Below are positions 1 through 8,381 of a DNA stretch of 64,000 nucleotides, piece after piece. The position numbers were made by a program, and so were the translations under genes. The notes below the pieces were generated by a model, which was not told where the DNA came from, made no database searches, and saw nothing but the letters and a program-made list of their open reading frames with translations. Origin of the DNA: an uncultured Flavobacteriales bacterium (lineage in GTDB: Bacteria; Bacteroidota; Bacteroidia; Flavobacteriales_D; Parvicellaceae); NCBI GenBank assembly GCA_943788755.1, contig CALSRM010000001.1, positions 1-64,000 on the forward strand, written 5' to 3'. Each line of letters starts with the position of its first letter. Within the stretch, counting starts at the first letter, position 1.

Positions 1-984
1 GCTAGCCTCTTCATGCGTATAGATTATGGTTGAATGTCCATGAAAATCTTCAAGTTTTATGTTGAAAACCGCACCCGGACTGGTTTTGACTTTAAAAATT
101 ATTTTTGAAGTTGCTGTAATACCTCTAAAGTTCACTTGGTACCAGTTATTCCAGTTTATTCCCCACTTTGACCAATTACAATCGGGTTTGAAATTCCAAT
201 AGATATGTTGATTGTTTTCCTCTTGTCGTTCTTCCAATATTTGACAGTTATTATTCTCATATCCCCATATATCCTCTTTCAAGCTTCTTCCCGGATATAT
301 TGATTGATTAGCCTTTCCTTTTGGTTTCATGAGTTCAACTGCATCTCTCATTTGTTGGTATTCTTTTTTGGAATAATCTATTATCTCTATGTCATCAAGG
401 TAAAACGAACCTGTACCTTCTAATTGAAATTTAACCTGCTTTATGGAGTAGATATCAACTTCTTCTTCATTAACAGGAAAATCCCATAGTGGCACAACGA
501 TTTGTCTCCAAATCGAATCAATTTCTAGACCGTTAAGATATTTTTTAGCATCAACAAAATAGTAGCTTCCACCACCTCCAAAATCCTCTAAATTTGCAAC
601 TATTGGAATGGATTTAACCGGTTTAGAAGTTGATTTTACGTAAAACGATAAAGCTTTCTTAAATCTATCTTGTGATAAATCAACCGGAGCCCAATTGTTG
701 TAACTATTTCCAAATCCTGCCCACGTGCATCCTTTACCTCTATCCCATATAATTTTTATACAGCTTTTCCCGGAATGCGGCTGAATCTCATTAGTTAGAG
801 AGAATTCACCACATTCTGCTAATTCATGCCACATTGTTCCAAGTGCATCCTCAAATATGGTTTGAGCTCCTTGTTTTTTTGGCAGGGGCTTCTCATACCT
901 ATCGTAAAGGGTTTGTTTTTGGAACTTAACAGAACCGCAAGCACCTACAATAATTAGTATCCCTATGACAAATATGTTTTTCAA
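1..984 (-). CDS. Lipoprotein with carbohydrate-binding-like jelly-roll domains (3' end outside window)
   Basis: The frame stays open to base 1, so the C-terminus is missing (328 codons seen). The only reasonable start is a TTG at 984..982, which overlaps the TGA of the upstream gene as TTGA, indicating translational coupling. The N-terminus is a lipoprotein signal ending in lipobox VGAC with Cys16. Residues about 30-190 read like a CBM11/CIA30-type galactose-binding fold: a Trp-rich strand (WAGFGNSYNNW), a middle strand (KALSFYVKST) and the closing strand GSFYLDDIEII. A second, similar Trp-rich module starts near residue 235 (CNWSKWGINWNNWY). It is the last visible gene of a symporter/beta-barrel operon, so it may present or capture glycan at the cell surface. 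That role is inferred from fold resemblance and context; no catalytic motif was seen. Confidence 0.75.
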   Translation of the reverse strand, partial: MKNIFVIGILIIVGACGSVKFQKQTLYDRYEKPLPKKQGAQTIFEDALGTMWHELAECGEFSLTNEIQPHSGKSCIKIIWDRGKGCTWAGFGNSYNNWAPVDLSQDRFKKALSFYVKSTSKPVKSIPIVANLEDFGGGGSYYFVDAKKYLNGLEIDSIWRQIVVPLWDFPVNEEEVDIYSIKQVKFQLEGTGSFYLDDIEIIDYSKKEYQQMRDAVELMKPKGKANQSIYPGRSLKEDIWGYENNNCQILEERQEENNQHIYWNFKPDCNWSKWGINWNNWYQVNFRGITATSKIIFKVKTSPGAVFNIKLEDFHGHSTIIYTHEEAS

Positions 985-1991
985 GGGTTATATGGACCGT
1001 TAGAGGTGAATATTATATGGTCGAACAAGGCCTTGGCATTTCCGTTGTTTGGATCCGATAGAAAAAATAGGTTGACCGATAGCAGTTTAGAAGGCTCAGG
1101 TAAACCGTTTCCATTAGTAACTAATGGGTCACCGTTTTCATCTTGTGTTAAGCTAGCATATTCAACACTTACCAATTCCCAAATAGTATCAGTTGTCCAG
1201 TATTCATAGATATATCGGTCTTCCGTATTTGGGTCAAATATACCATCATCGTTTTCGTCTTCATCAAACCAAATTTGGATGAATGAGCTCGTTGGTCCAA
1301 CACTTTCAACTGGTTTAAGAGCCATATTAAAAAACAAATTGTTAGGGCTGGATTGTAGCGGAAAAGTTCCAGCATCTGGCTGTATAGAAACAGATCCTTT
1401 AGCCCAATCCCAGCCAACCACTCCTTCAACACTATAATGACAAGTACCCTTTGCAGATTCTCCATTTCCACATACAATTTCACCAGTTACCGTAGTTTGG
1501 TTAAAAACGACCCAATTTGATCCTGCACCATTTTCAAATCCTGTAATTAATACACCATCATCTATTTTTTCTCCTGTAATTGCCACTGTATCATACAATA
1601 CTGGCGATCCTTCTTCATTGGGAAATGTAATTTCTATGTAAACGTCCTCTATAGAGAATGCAGGGTAGGAGTTGGCTCCTCCGTTCCAAGTTGCGTTAGC
1701 ACTGGATAAAATGCGCTCCGATCCAGTAATGTTTCTTATTGCCCCAGAATTTGCTCCAGTAATAGTAATTACCCAATCCGTATTTTTCGATAATTCGCCA
1801 TTGAAAGATAGGTTTCCATCTAGAGCAAAATTTATTGGATTGTGGCTTACTGTGATGTTTTGAACAATGCTGAAAGGACCAAATAAATCATTTAAATCGG
1901 GTCCGTAGAAAGTTTCTGGTTCATTTTTTCTGCAGCCTGTAAAGAGAACCATGCCAATTGCTAATATTGATAATGTTTGTTTCATATTCAA
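981..1991 (-). CDS. Exported lipoprotein of unknown function in sugar-symporter operon
   Basis: 336 residues from a TTG at 1991, which overlaps the previous gene's stop as TTGA; an ATG at 1985 (MKQTLSIL) is the alternative start. A signal peptide ends in lipobox LFTGC with Cys20, so the protein is membrane anchored. The mature part is beta-rich, with many Asn, Thr and Gly residues, and carries an Asp-rich loop DENDDGIFDP near residues 250-260 that looks like a calcium-binding loop. A WDWAKGSVSI segment resembles strands of carbohydrate-binding modules. No family was recognised with certainty. Position between an outer-membrane barrel and a jelly-roll lipoprotein suggests a surface-exposed accessory of glycan capture. 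Confidence 0.8.
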   Translation of the reverse strand: MNMKQTLSILAIGMVLFTGCRKNEPETFYGPDLNDLFGPFSIVQNITVSHNPINFALDGNLSFNGELSKNTDWVITITGANSGAIRNITGSERILSSANATWNGGANSYPAFSIEDVYIEITFPNEEGSPVLYDTVAITGEKIDDGVLITGFENGAGSNWVVFNQTTVTGEIVCGNGESAKGTCHYSVEGVVGWDWAKGSVSIQPDAGTFPLQSSPNNLFFNMALKPVESVGPTSSFIQIWFDEDENDDGIFDPNTEDRYIYEYWTTDTIWELVSVEYASLTQDENGDPLVTNGNGLPEPSKLLSVNLFFLSDPNNGNAKALFDHIIFTSNGPYNP

Positions 1992-3706
1992 AAGAATAGG
2001 TTGTATAAAATAGTAAATTGAGACATTCCATAATCAATCACTGCATCATCTGCATGATTAATATTGAATTGCTGATAGTGCAAAGAGAAAATATTTTTTT
2101 CGCTGAATCTATATTGCAGACCCGCTGCAAGAACGTTTTCTGTGAAATTTAAATCAACAATATCGAAATCATCAATCGAATTGAATAGGTTTCTTTCATT
2201 GATAAAGGCATTTCCGCTAACTGACCATAGTTTTGCACCGGCTAGTATATCGAGTTTTTCCGCTATTTCCCAAGATAAACCAAGATCAATAAAAGTGCTT
2301 GCTAGTTGAATGTTTTCATATTCTTTTCCTGTCCTAGTGGTATTTTCATAACGCATTCCAAGATCTAATTTTAATAAACGATTCCATTTAAATAAATCAT
2401 TTAGATAAAGATCTGTTCCAGCTTCTGTAAGCAGGAAAATTTTCTTTTGAAGTGTTCCGGTTCCAACAGATTCTGTAAGTCCCGCAACTTTAATGAAAGA
2501 AGTCTTGAAACCAATAGAGTCTTTTCGCGCTAGATTAAGATAGATACCACGTCGATTTGGAGTAGCTGCTCCATAGGGGTTAGTGTTGTTGTAGGCAGCA
2601 TAATATGGCAATAGTTCTTCAGAAATTTTAAAAGAGTTGTCCGTATTACCACTAATAAAATCTGCATAGCTCAATACTCTTCCGAGTGAATTGTTTGTAA
2701 ACTGCTTATAAACTCTAGGGAATTTTGAATAGTCTATACGTTTTGTTTGAGCTGAAGGAGACCTAAAGTCTGCTCCTACATCTTTGTATCCAAGTTTTAC
2801 AATTACACCTTTATTTTTTAGGTTGGTGTAAATATTTGCATCTATAAACCAATCAGAAAGCGATTCGGGTGCTCGTGTGTCTTGATAATTGATGTAATTG
2901 GTAGATGACAATCCCATTTCCGAATTGAATCCAAATTCAAGACTGTCTTTTAAATCGTTTTTATACTCGAGGCTTGCTGTATGGACGGAATTCTTAAATT
3001 GAAGACTATCCGCTATTGTCTCAGTTAGGTCAAATATATTAGCACTATTAAAAAGGATCGACAAATTTTCTGAGGCCTCAATTCCAATCTTACCTCCCCC
3101 GAACATTCTCTCAGGTGTTGTTAATCCATCTGTCGTTTTTTGCCTCGTCATGAAGCCATGAAAATTAATAGCTTTAATACCTTTGTTGAAATTCAATCCA
3201 AATTTAGCTTGCGCTCCTTGCATACGCCAAGCATTTGAAGAGTCATTGTAAAACATATCATAATGAACAACTTGTCTTCTTGAAGCGAATATATCCGCTT
3301 CATTTATATTCCCTTCTTCCCCAAAATTCCAAACGGTATAGGGAGTTTGTTTGATGTCAATATCTCCTAATTCATAGCGAACAATATCGCCCGCTACTCC
3401 TTTTAAAGTCAATTGTCTTACATTAAAAGAAACGCCACCGCCCCAGAAACCTCCTAGTTCGTTGCGAATTCTAAACATACCAATTATTTCTGTGTTCTTG
3501 TTTGGAAAAGCACTTACTCCGAAATCTAGTAAAGAATGACCGTAGTTAGCTTTTCTGGTGGTAATGGTGTCTATATCATCATCAATATCCAAGTTATTCG
3601 AGAATATATAGGTTCTAGCACTTCCATTAATCTGGGATTTCTGTTTTTGGGCTAATACTGCTGGAATTAGCCCTAAGCATACTATTATTAGAGAAATTTT
3701 ACTCAT
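1988..3706 (-). CDS. Outer-membrane beta-barrel protein, operon member
   Basis: 572 residues. The first 19 form a signal peptide ending at AVLAQ. The rest alternates amphipathic strands with short turns, many strands starting with Gly or Asn and ending in aromatic residues, and the C-terminus is a beta-signal-like strand ending in Phe-Phe. There is no TonB plug and no carboxypeptidase-regulatory N-domain, so it is not a SusC-type receptor. The ATG overlaps the upstream stop by one base (TGATG) and the stop overlaps the downstream TTG start (TTGA). It probably forms a pore or surface scaffold for the substrate imported by the symporter of this operon; that is inference. Confidence 0.75.
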   Translation of the reverse strand: MSKISLIIVCLGLIPAVLAQKQKSQINGSARTYIFSNNLDIDDDIDTITTRKANYGHSLLDFGVSAFPNKNTEIIGMFRIRNELGGFWGGGVSFNVRQLTLKGVAGDIVRYELGDIDIKQTPYTVWNFGEEGNINEADIFASRRQVVHYDMFYNDSSNAWRMQGAQAKFGLNFNKGIKAINFHGFMTRQKTTDGLTTPERMFGGGKIGIEASENLSILFNSANIFDLTETIADSLQFKNSVHTASLEYKNDLKDSLEFGFNSEMGLSSTNYINYQDTRAPESLSDWFIDANIYTNLKNKGVIVKLGYKDVGADFRSPSAQTKRIDYSKFPRVYKQFTNNSLGRVLSYADFISGNTDNSFKISEELLPYYAAYNNTNPYGAATPNRRGIYLNLARKDSIGFKTSFIKVAGLTESVGTGTLQKKIFLLTEAGTDLYLNDLFKWNRLLKLDLGMRYENTTRTGKEYENIQLASTFIDLGLSWEIAEKLDILAGAKLWSVSGNAFINERNLFNSIDDFDIVDLNFTENVLAAGLQYRFSEKNIFSLHYQQFNINHADDAVIDYGMSQFTILYNLFF

Positions 3707-5616
3707 CAGAAGTTAATTTTTAGTTCGATTGTAGACTCATTCCCCGCAAATTTTGACAAAGCGTAACTCGTGTCTTCAAATTTGAAATACCTATGTCTAA
3801 GGTAAAGCATTGTGTTTTTTGCTAATACGTAATCTAGACCAAAACCTATTGCTAAACCATTTTGATTCAAAGGTCTATTAGATTCAATTTCTACTTGTGT
3901 AGAATAATTTCCAATTACACGCTCCAACCCTAAATATTGAGCCAGAACTAGTTTAGGATGAATTCTATAATAATTTTCAAACTGGTGAGCATAGTACCTT
4001 ATGTATGCATCTTCTGTGAATACAGTTATCGTAGAAAAATTAGGTTGGACTGAGTTATACATTCCCAAATAAAACATGTAAAATGGTCTGTCAAATAATT
4101 TGAACTCGTATTTCAATTGAGTTTCAATATTGTTGAAGTGTTTGTCGTTTACAACATTTCCACTGGCATCTAAATCAGTTAGATTAACTGTTTCGAATAC
4201 GCCTCGGTATAAAACAGAGAGTCTATTATATGGTCCAACATTGGCGGGGAAACTCCATCGCCAAAGCCTTGACATGGTTAGACCATTAATTGCATGTCCA
4301 TAGGTGATTTGATTATTGAGGTTTTCAATTTCTTGAGAAATCCCCATTCCAATGACCCCTTTGATGTGGTTCGAACCTAGTTTAATTTTGAAGTCTGAGT
4401 TAAGATTTAATCCTTGTCGGTTATTTGCCATTTGTCCAACCCCTAGCATGGCACTACCCGTTTGTTGCAGTACACCATTCGATCCGATAACTTGTTGTGA
4501 GCTAGCCGCAGCCGATGGAACTTCGACCACGGAGGTGTTAACAAATTCAGAATTGTTATTTACCACGTTCGAAGCGATGCGATATAAGTGGATCTCCATA
4601 GGTAATTTCCGAATTAACTTTTCAGTCAGTTTTATTTTGGTAGAAATGAGCTCTCCTATCCCTAAATCTTGATAAACATCTCTATATTGTCCAATACCAG
4701 CTTCTCCTGTTATTTCAATTTTATTGAACATAAAGTTAAAAGTAGTTGTATGCACGCTATTATGAATTTCATCTTGAGCAAGTAGGTCACTGTAACTATA
4801 TCGATTAAACGAGTTTAAACCTATTGAATGTTTTCCAAATACTTTGGTAAACTGACCACCATAGACATTGTTGGGGATGGTATTTTCTAGCAACCCAAGA
4901 AATGTAACCGAAGAAGAGTCTTCGGGAATACTGTTAGCTGCTGCAAATGCAGAGCCAGCATTTTGTGTTTTCCCGTAAATCAAGCTCAATGAGAGCCCTA
5001 GAGGGAGCTCTGTTATATCCATAATAAGCCCTTGAAATGCTTGCTGTGCCCATCTGGTATCTTGCGATATAGCACCTAGCTTGTAGTATTGTGAGTATCT
5101 TTCGTCAACATTTTTAAACTGTGGGTCCCAAGGGTTTCTCTCGAACAAACTGTAACGATTGAATCCGGCAAAAGACCGCATTGTAAACGGAGTCATTTGG
5201 TGCCAATGGATTCCTCCTGCTCGTATTCCAACATTTCCAAAATCAGTAGAAAAATTGCCATATAAATTGATTCCTAGCTGCAGATTTCTGTAGTAATCAA
5301 AATCTCCGGTCATTTGATTCCAGACTACTAAATCTGTCCCAAAAGATGTTTTAGAATTAGGTCTTCCACTAATATTTAGTGTCAACTCTGGCAATTGTGT
5401 AGCGTCACCAATAAGAATATTTCTTCCTTCCATATAGACCGGTTCTCCATTTGCTATTTCAAAAGCGTAAGGATCTGTTAGAAATCTGTGTTGACCGTAA
5501 AATCTATAATTACCGCTGATGCTTAGTCCTTGTAAAGGAGATGGTTTTACAAGACTGTCTTGAGCATTCGTGAATAACGAACAAATTATTGATATGGTAA
5601 TCATCCAAAATTTCAT
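3706..5616 (-). CDS. Large outer-membrane beta-barrel protein, operon member
   Basis: 636 residues from the ATG at 5616, which sits one base after the symporter stop (TAATATG); an in-frame ATG six codons upstream at 5634 is less likely because it precedes the signal peptide (MKFWMITISI to NAQ). The mature protein shows barrel-like strand periodicity throughout (for example LGINLYGNFS, MFYLGMYNS) and ends in IELKINF, a typical terminal strand with C-terminal Phe. No TonB box, plug or SusC features are visible. Two consecutive large barrels without a SusD partner is unusual for a Bacteroidota sugar locus. The substrate is unknown. Confidence 0.75.
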   Translation of the reverse strand: MKFWMITISIICSLFTNAQDSLVKPSPLQGLSISGNYRFYGQHRFLTDPYAFEIANGEPVYMEGRNILIGDATQLPELTLNISGRPNSKTSFGTDLVVWNQMTGDFDYYRNLQLGINLYGNFSTDFGNVGIRAGGIHWHQMTPFTMRSFAGFNRYSLFERNPWDPQFKNVDERYSQYYKLGAISQDTRWAQQAFQGLIMDITELPLGLSLSLIYGKTQNAGSAFAAANSIPEDSSSVTFLGLLENTIPNNVYGGQFTKVFGKHSIGLNSFNRYSYSDLLAQDEIHNSVHTTTFNFMFNKIEITGEAGIGQYRDVYQDLGIGELISTKIKLTEKLIRKLPMEIHLYRIASNVVNNNSEFVNTSVVEVPSAAASSQQVIGSNGVLQQTGSAMLGVGQMANNRQGLNLNSDFKIKLGSNHIKGVIGMGISQEIENLNNQITYGHAINGLTMSRLWRWSFPANVGPYNRLSVLYRGVFETVNLTDLDASGNVVNDKHFNNIETQLKYEFKLFDRPFYMFYLGMYNSVQPNFSTITVFTEDAYIRYYAHQFENYYRIHPKLVLAQYLGLERVIGNYSTQVEIESNRPLNQNGLAIGFGLDYVLAKNTMLYLRHRYFKFEDTSYALSKFAGNESTIELKINF

Positions 5617-5617
5617 A

Positions 5618-7264
5618 TTACCAGAATAATGCATATAAAACGATTAGCATCAAAATTACAGCAAAAGAAAGTACGTTGAACACAGGGGAGGTTGTAAATA
5701 AGGATTTATTTAAATCAATTCCTTTTTCATCATCTTGACCTTTGTTTTGACGGAAAGAAATAAGTATCATAAGAACAGCTGTAATTAGGAAAGTAAGTCC
5801 CATTTGGTGCATCCATGGCAGATCAGGGAAGAGATTACTATCGATCCATCCTTTTGACCCCACTTTGAAATAGAAGGCAATAGGAATAGATAAAAAGGCA
5901 CCTATTATCGCCGCCTTTCCAGTTGTTTTCTTCCAGAATAAGCCAAGAATAAATATAGCCAGTATTCCAGGACTAACGATTCCCGTATATTCTTGTATAT
6001 ATTGAAATGCTTGTGGTATACCACCTAGCATTGGAGCTACAAAAATGGCTATTATCAAAGCAGTTAATCCTGTAATTCTTCCAATATTTACTAATTGCTT
6101 TTCGCTTGCATTTTTATTGATAAGAGGTTTGTAGATATCCATTGTAAATATAGTGGAAGTACTATTCAGCATAGAGGCTAACGACGATACTATTGCTGCT
6201 GCAAGTGCTGCCAATACAAGTCCTTTTAAGCCGGATGGAACGTAGTTTGAGATTAGCCATGGGAATGCTTTGTCATTCATAATTTCACCATTAGGCCCTA
6301 TGAAATCAGCTGCCACTTGTGGACTATCCGTATACATTACAAATGCGATAATTCCTGGAATTACCACAATTAATGGTATAATCATTTTTAGTAGAGCGGC
6401 AAACACAATTCCTTTTTGAGCTTCTTTTAAGCTTTTTGCAGCAAATGTTCGTTGAATAATATACTGGTTAAATCCCCAATAATAAATATTTGCAATCCAC
6501 ATACCGCCAACTAGAACAGCGATGCCTGGTAGATTAGCATATTCGGGGTGACTTGAATCTAGTATCATGTCAAATTTCTCCGGAACTTTTTCATAGATGT
6601 ATTTTAACCCATTAATTATAGTATTGTCTGGAGAAACTTCAGATAGTGCAATGAATGTTGTAATTAGTCCTCCTACAACTAAAAGAATTACTTGAATTAC
6701 ATCCGTCCATGCAACAGAAGATAATCCTCCCCAAAGAGAGTAGGCGGCTGTAAATAAAGCAAGTCCTATTATACTATATACTATGGTTGAACCATCTCCA
6801 TTTCCAAGTATTGTGTCTAGCGCTGTTGCCCCTAGATAAAGCACCGACGTTAGATTAACAAATATAAAGAGCACAACCCAAAATACAGCTAATATGGATT
6901 TGACTTGAGAATTGTAACGTTTTTCTAGAAACTCAGGAATTGTATATAAACCTTTTTCGATAAAAATTGGTAAAAAGTATTTACCTACTATGATAAGCGT
7001 TAGTGCAGCCATCCATTCGTAAGAAGCAATCGCTAAACCCATGGCAAAACCAGAACCCGACATACCAATAAATTGCTCTGCAGATATGTTGGCAGCAATT
7101 AAAGAAGCTCCCACAGCCCACCATGGAAGCGATTTTGATGCTAGGAAATAATCTTTTGAGTTTTTTTCAATTCCATTTTTAGAACGTGACATGTATAATC
7201 CAACGCTTAGGATAAGAATTGAATAGACAACAAGGATTGAAACATCTAAAGTGGTAAGCATCAT
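5618..7264 (-). CDS. SGLT-type sodium:sugar symporter (vSGLT-like)
   Basis: 548 residues with about 14 hydrophobic helices; solute:sodium symporter family, LeuT fold, inner membrane. From memory it follows the Vibrio Na+/galactose transporter vSGLT almost throughout. Residues corresponding to vSGLT N64, E68, Q69 and E88 appear as N59, E63, Q64 (NISAEQF) and E83 (SYEW). The segment IANIYYWGFNQY carries the N260 and Y263 equivalents, FAALLK carries the K294 equivalent and AFQYIQEYTG the Q428 equivalent. The sodium-site segment AAIVSSLASM is intact. This supports real hexose transport, with galactose or glucose most likely. It is the first gene of a five-gene operon with a good promoter just upstream, next to the ruins of a Nudix-type sugar regulator. 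Confidence 0.95.
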   Translation of the reverse strand: MMLTTLDVSILVVYSILILSVGLYMSRSKNGIEKNSKDYFLASKSLPWWAVGASLIAANISAEQFIGMSGSGFAMGLAIASYEWMAALTLIIVGKYFLPIFIEKGLYTIPEFLEKRYNSQVKSILAVFWVVLFIFVNLTSVLYLGATALDTILGNGDGSTIVYSIIGLALFTAAYSLWGGLSSVAWTDVIQVILLVVGGLITTFIALSEVSPDNTIINGLKYIYEKVPEKFDMILDSSHPEYANLPGIAVLVGGMWIANIYYWGFNQYIIQRTFAAKSLKEAQKGIVFAALLKMIIPLIVVIPGIIAFVMYTDSPQVAADFIGPNGEIMNDKAFPWLISNYVPSGLKGLVLAALAAAIVSSLASMLNSTSTIFTMDIYKPLINKNASEKQLVNIGRITGLTALIIAIFVAPMLGGIPQAFQYIQEYTGIVSPGILAIFILGLFWKKTTGKAAIIGAFLSIPIAFYFKVGSKGWIDSNLFPDLPWMHQMGLTFLITAVLMILISFRQNKGQDDEKGIDLNKSLFTTSPVFNVLSFAVILMLIVLYALFW

Positions 7265-7287
7265 TTAATGATCTTAAATTATGACTG

Positions 7288-7318
7288 CTAAGATATTGTA
7301 AAAATTACATTAAGCAAG
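7288..7318 (-). promoter_or_regulatory. Bacteroidota-type promoter of the symporter operon
   Basis: Read on the minus strand: a TTG (7317..7315), 19 bases, then TATCTTAG (7295..7288). This matches the TTG / N19 / TAnnTTTG layout apart from one base of the -7 box. It lies 24 bases before the ATG at 7264. Confidence 0.5.
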
Positions 7319-7442
7319 TAAAAACTACAATTATCATAGAAATTTAATTCATTTTATCTGCAGTTATTGACCTATGCCTAATATAAACAAGTGCAATGAA
7401 ACCAAGATGTTTTGAATAGAGAAATAATTAGCAAATCGAGAA

Positions 7443-8159
7443 TTAAATTTCGAATGCAAACCCTTTTTCTTTTATTGTGTTATATCGCACTTCGTCAAAC
7501 TCAAAAAGTTTTGCTGGCCGGTGAGAAACATTTGCTTGTAAGCTCGCCGGTAGTTATTAAGAAATTCCATACTCAGAATTTTCTTTCTGAAGTTTCTTGT
7601 GTCCAATTTCAACGCCCAAAATAGCTTCATAGAGAAGCTGCAATTCCGTTAACGTGAATTTTGGAGGCAAAAGCTCAAAGCCGATCGGCTTTATCCTGAT
7701 GGAGCTTTGAAGTTTATCAAAGCATGTATTTAGAATTTTATTGTGGTCAAAGGCTAGTTCTGCAACATCTTCCATGTTGAACCACTTTGCTTCGCAAGCA
7801 AAAGAAGCCGGGTTTAAGCTCATAGTCGCTAATCTTTCACTAAGGTATAATAACTGGTTGTTAGGACTCTTCCAAAAGGATGCCGATCAACTTCTCCAAA
7901 TGTTTCTACTTGTTCAAAAAATAGATCATTTAGTCCTGTAAGATCATTGAGAACCTCATTGACGGAAGAATTGAGATCTTTTTCTGGTGCAAGAAGGTCT
8001 CCAGGCAGTGCCCAGTATCCCTTGAATGGACTGTCTCCTCTTTCAATTAGAAGGACTTTCAGTTTCTCACCGTCAAATCCAAATACCACACAATCAATGG
8101 ATAAGCCTAAGGTGAAAGTAATGTTTAAGTTCTTTGGGAATTAATGGGTTAGAATTCAT
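7443..8159 (-). pseudogene. Decayed Nudix-domain transcriptional regulator (NrtR/AraR type)
   Basis: About 239 codons, the usual family length, but the family sequence hops between frames. N-terminus MNSNPLIPKELK starts at 8159; then, after a shift near 8125, TFTLGLSIDCVVFGFDG. The Nudix part runs to YYTLVKD and a TAG at 7831. The peptide KISDYELKPG lies in a third frame, and ACEAKWFNMEDVAELAFDH with the winged-helix part FTLTELQLLYEAIL resumes from 7823. Another shift near 7600 gives RNFRKKILSMEFL, and one near 7540 gives the conserved end HRPAKLFEFD to KEKGFAFEI before a TAA at 7445..7443. That is at least four indels in 700 bases. Intact relatives repress sugar-catabolism genes in Bacteroidota, so this was probably the regulator of the adjacent symporter operon. 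The Nudix catalytic box looks degenerate, as is normal in this regulator family. Confidence 0.85.
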
Positions 8160-8161
8160 GA

Positions 8162-8194
8162 ATTGCAATATAACAAAAATCGACTTATTGCAAT
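8162..8194. promoter_or_regulatory. Pair of ATTGCAAT palindromes upstream of the regulator pseudogene
   Basis: The self-complementary octamer ATTGCAAT occurs at 8162-8169 and 8187-8194, 25 bases centre to centre, immediately upstream of the former regulator's start codon (8159). It could be a fossil auto-operator. Its short length and AT-rich setting keep confidence low. Confidence 0.25.
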
Positions 8195-8243
8195 TTATAT
8201 TTTTGAAAAATTAATTTTATTACAAAATAATATACTATTTTAG

Positions 8244-8265
8244 CTTATTGTTTTTAAACAATAAG
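8244..8265. promoter_or_regulatory. Perfect 10-bp inverted repeat between regulator remnant and adhesin gene
   Basis: CTTATTGTTT (8244-8253), two bases, AAACAATAAG (8256-8265): perfect arms. There is no T-tract, so an operator is more likely than a terminator. The outer halves, TTATTGT and ACAATAA, are shared with the palindrome at 13042-13064. Confidence 0.45.
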
Positions 8266-8381
8266 TGGCTCGGTTCCTATTGCATTTTGTAATATTTTGA
8301 TAGACACAGATTCAGTGCTTAAGTAACATGAAACCTGAGGCTAAATTAAAACGAACAAAAAACTAAAAATTAATATTTATT

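Noticed and set aside
7412-7624. 70-codon plus-strand frame
   Set aside because: It lies antisense to the conserved C-terminal peptides of the Nudix-regulator pseudogene.
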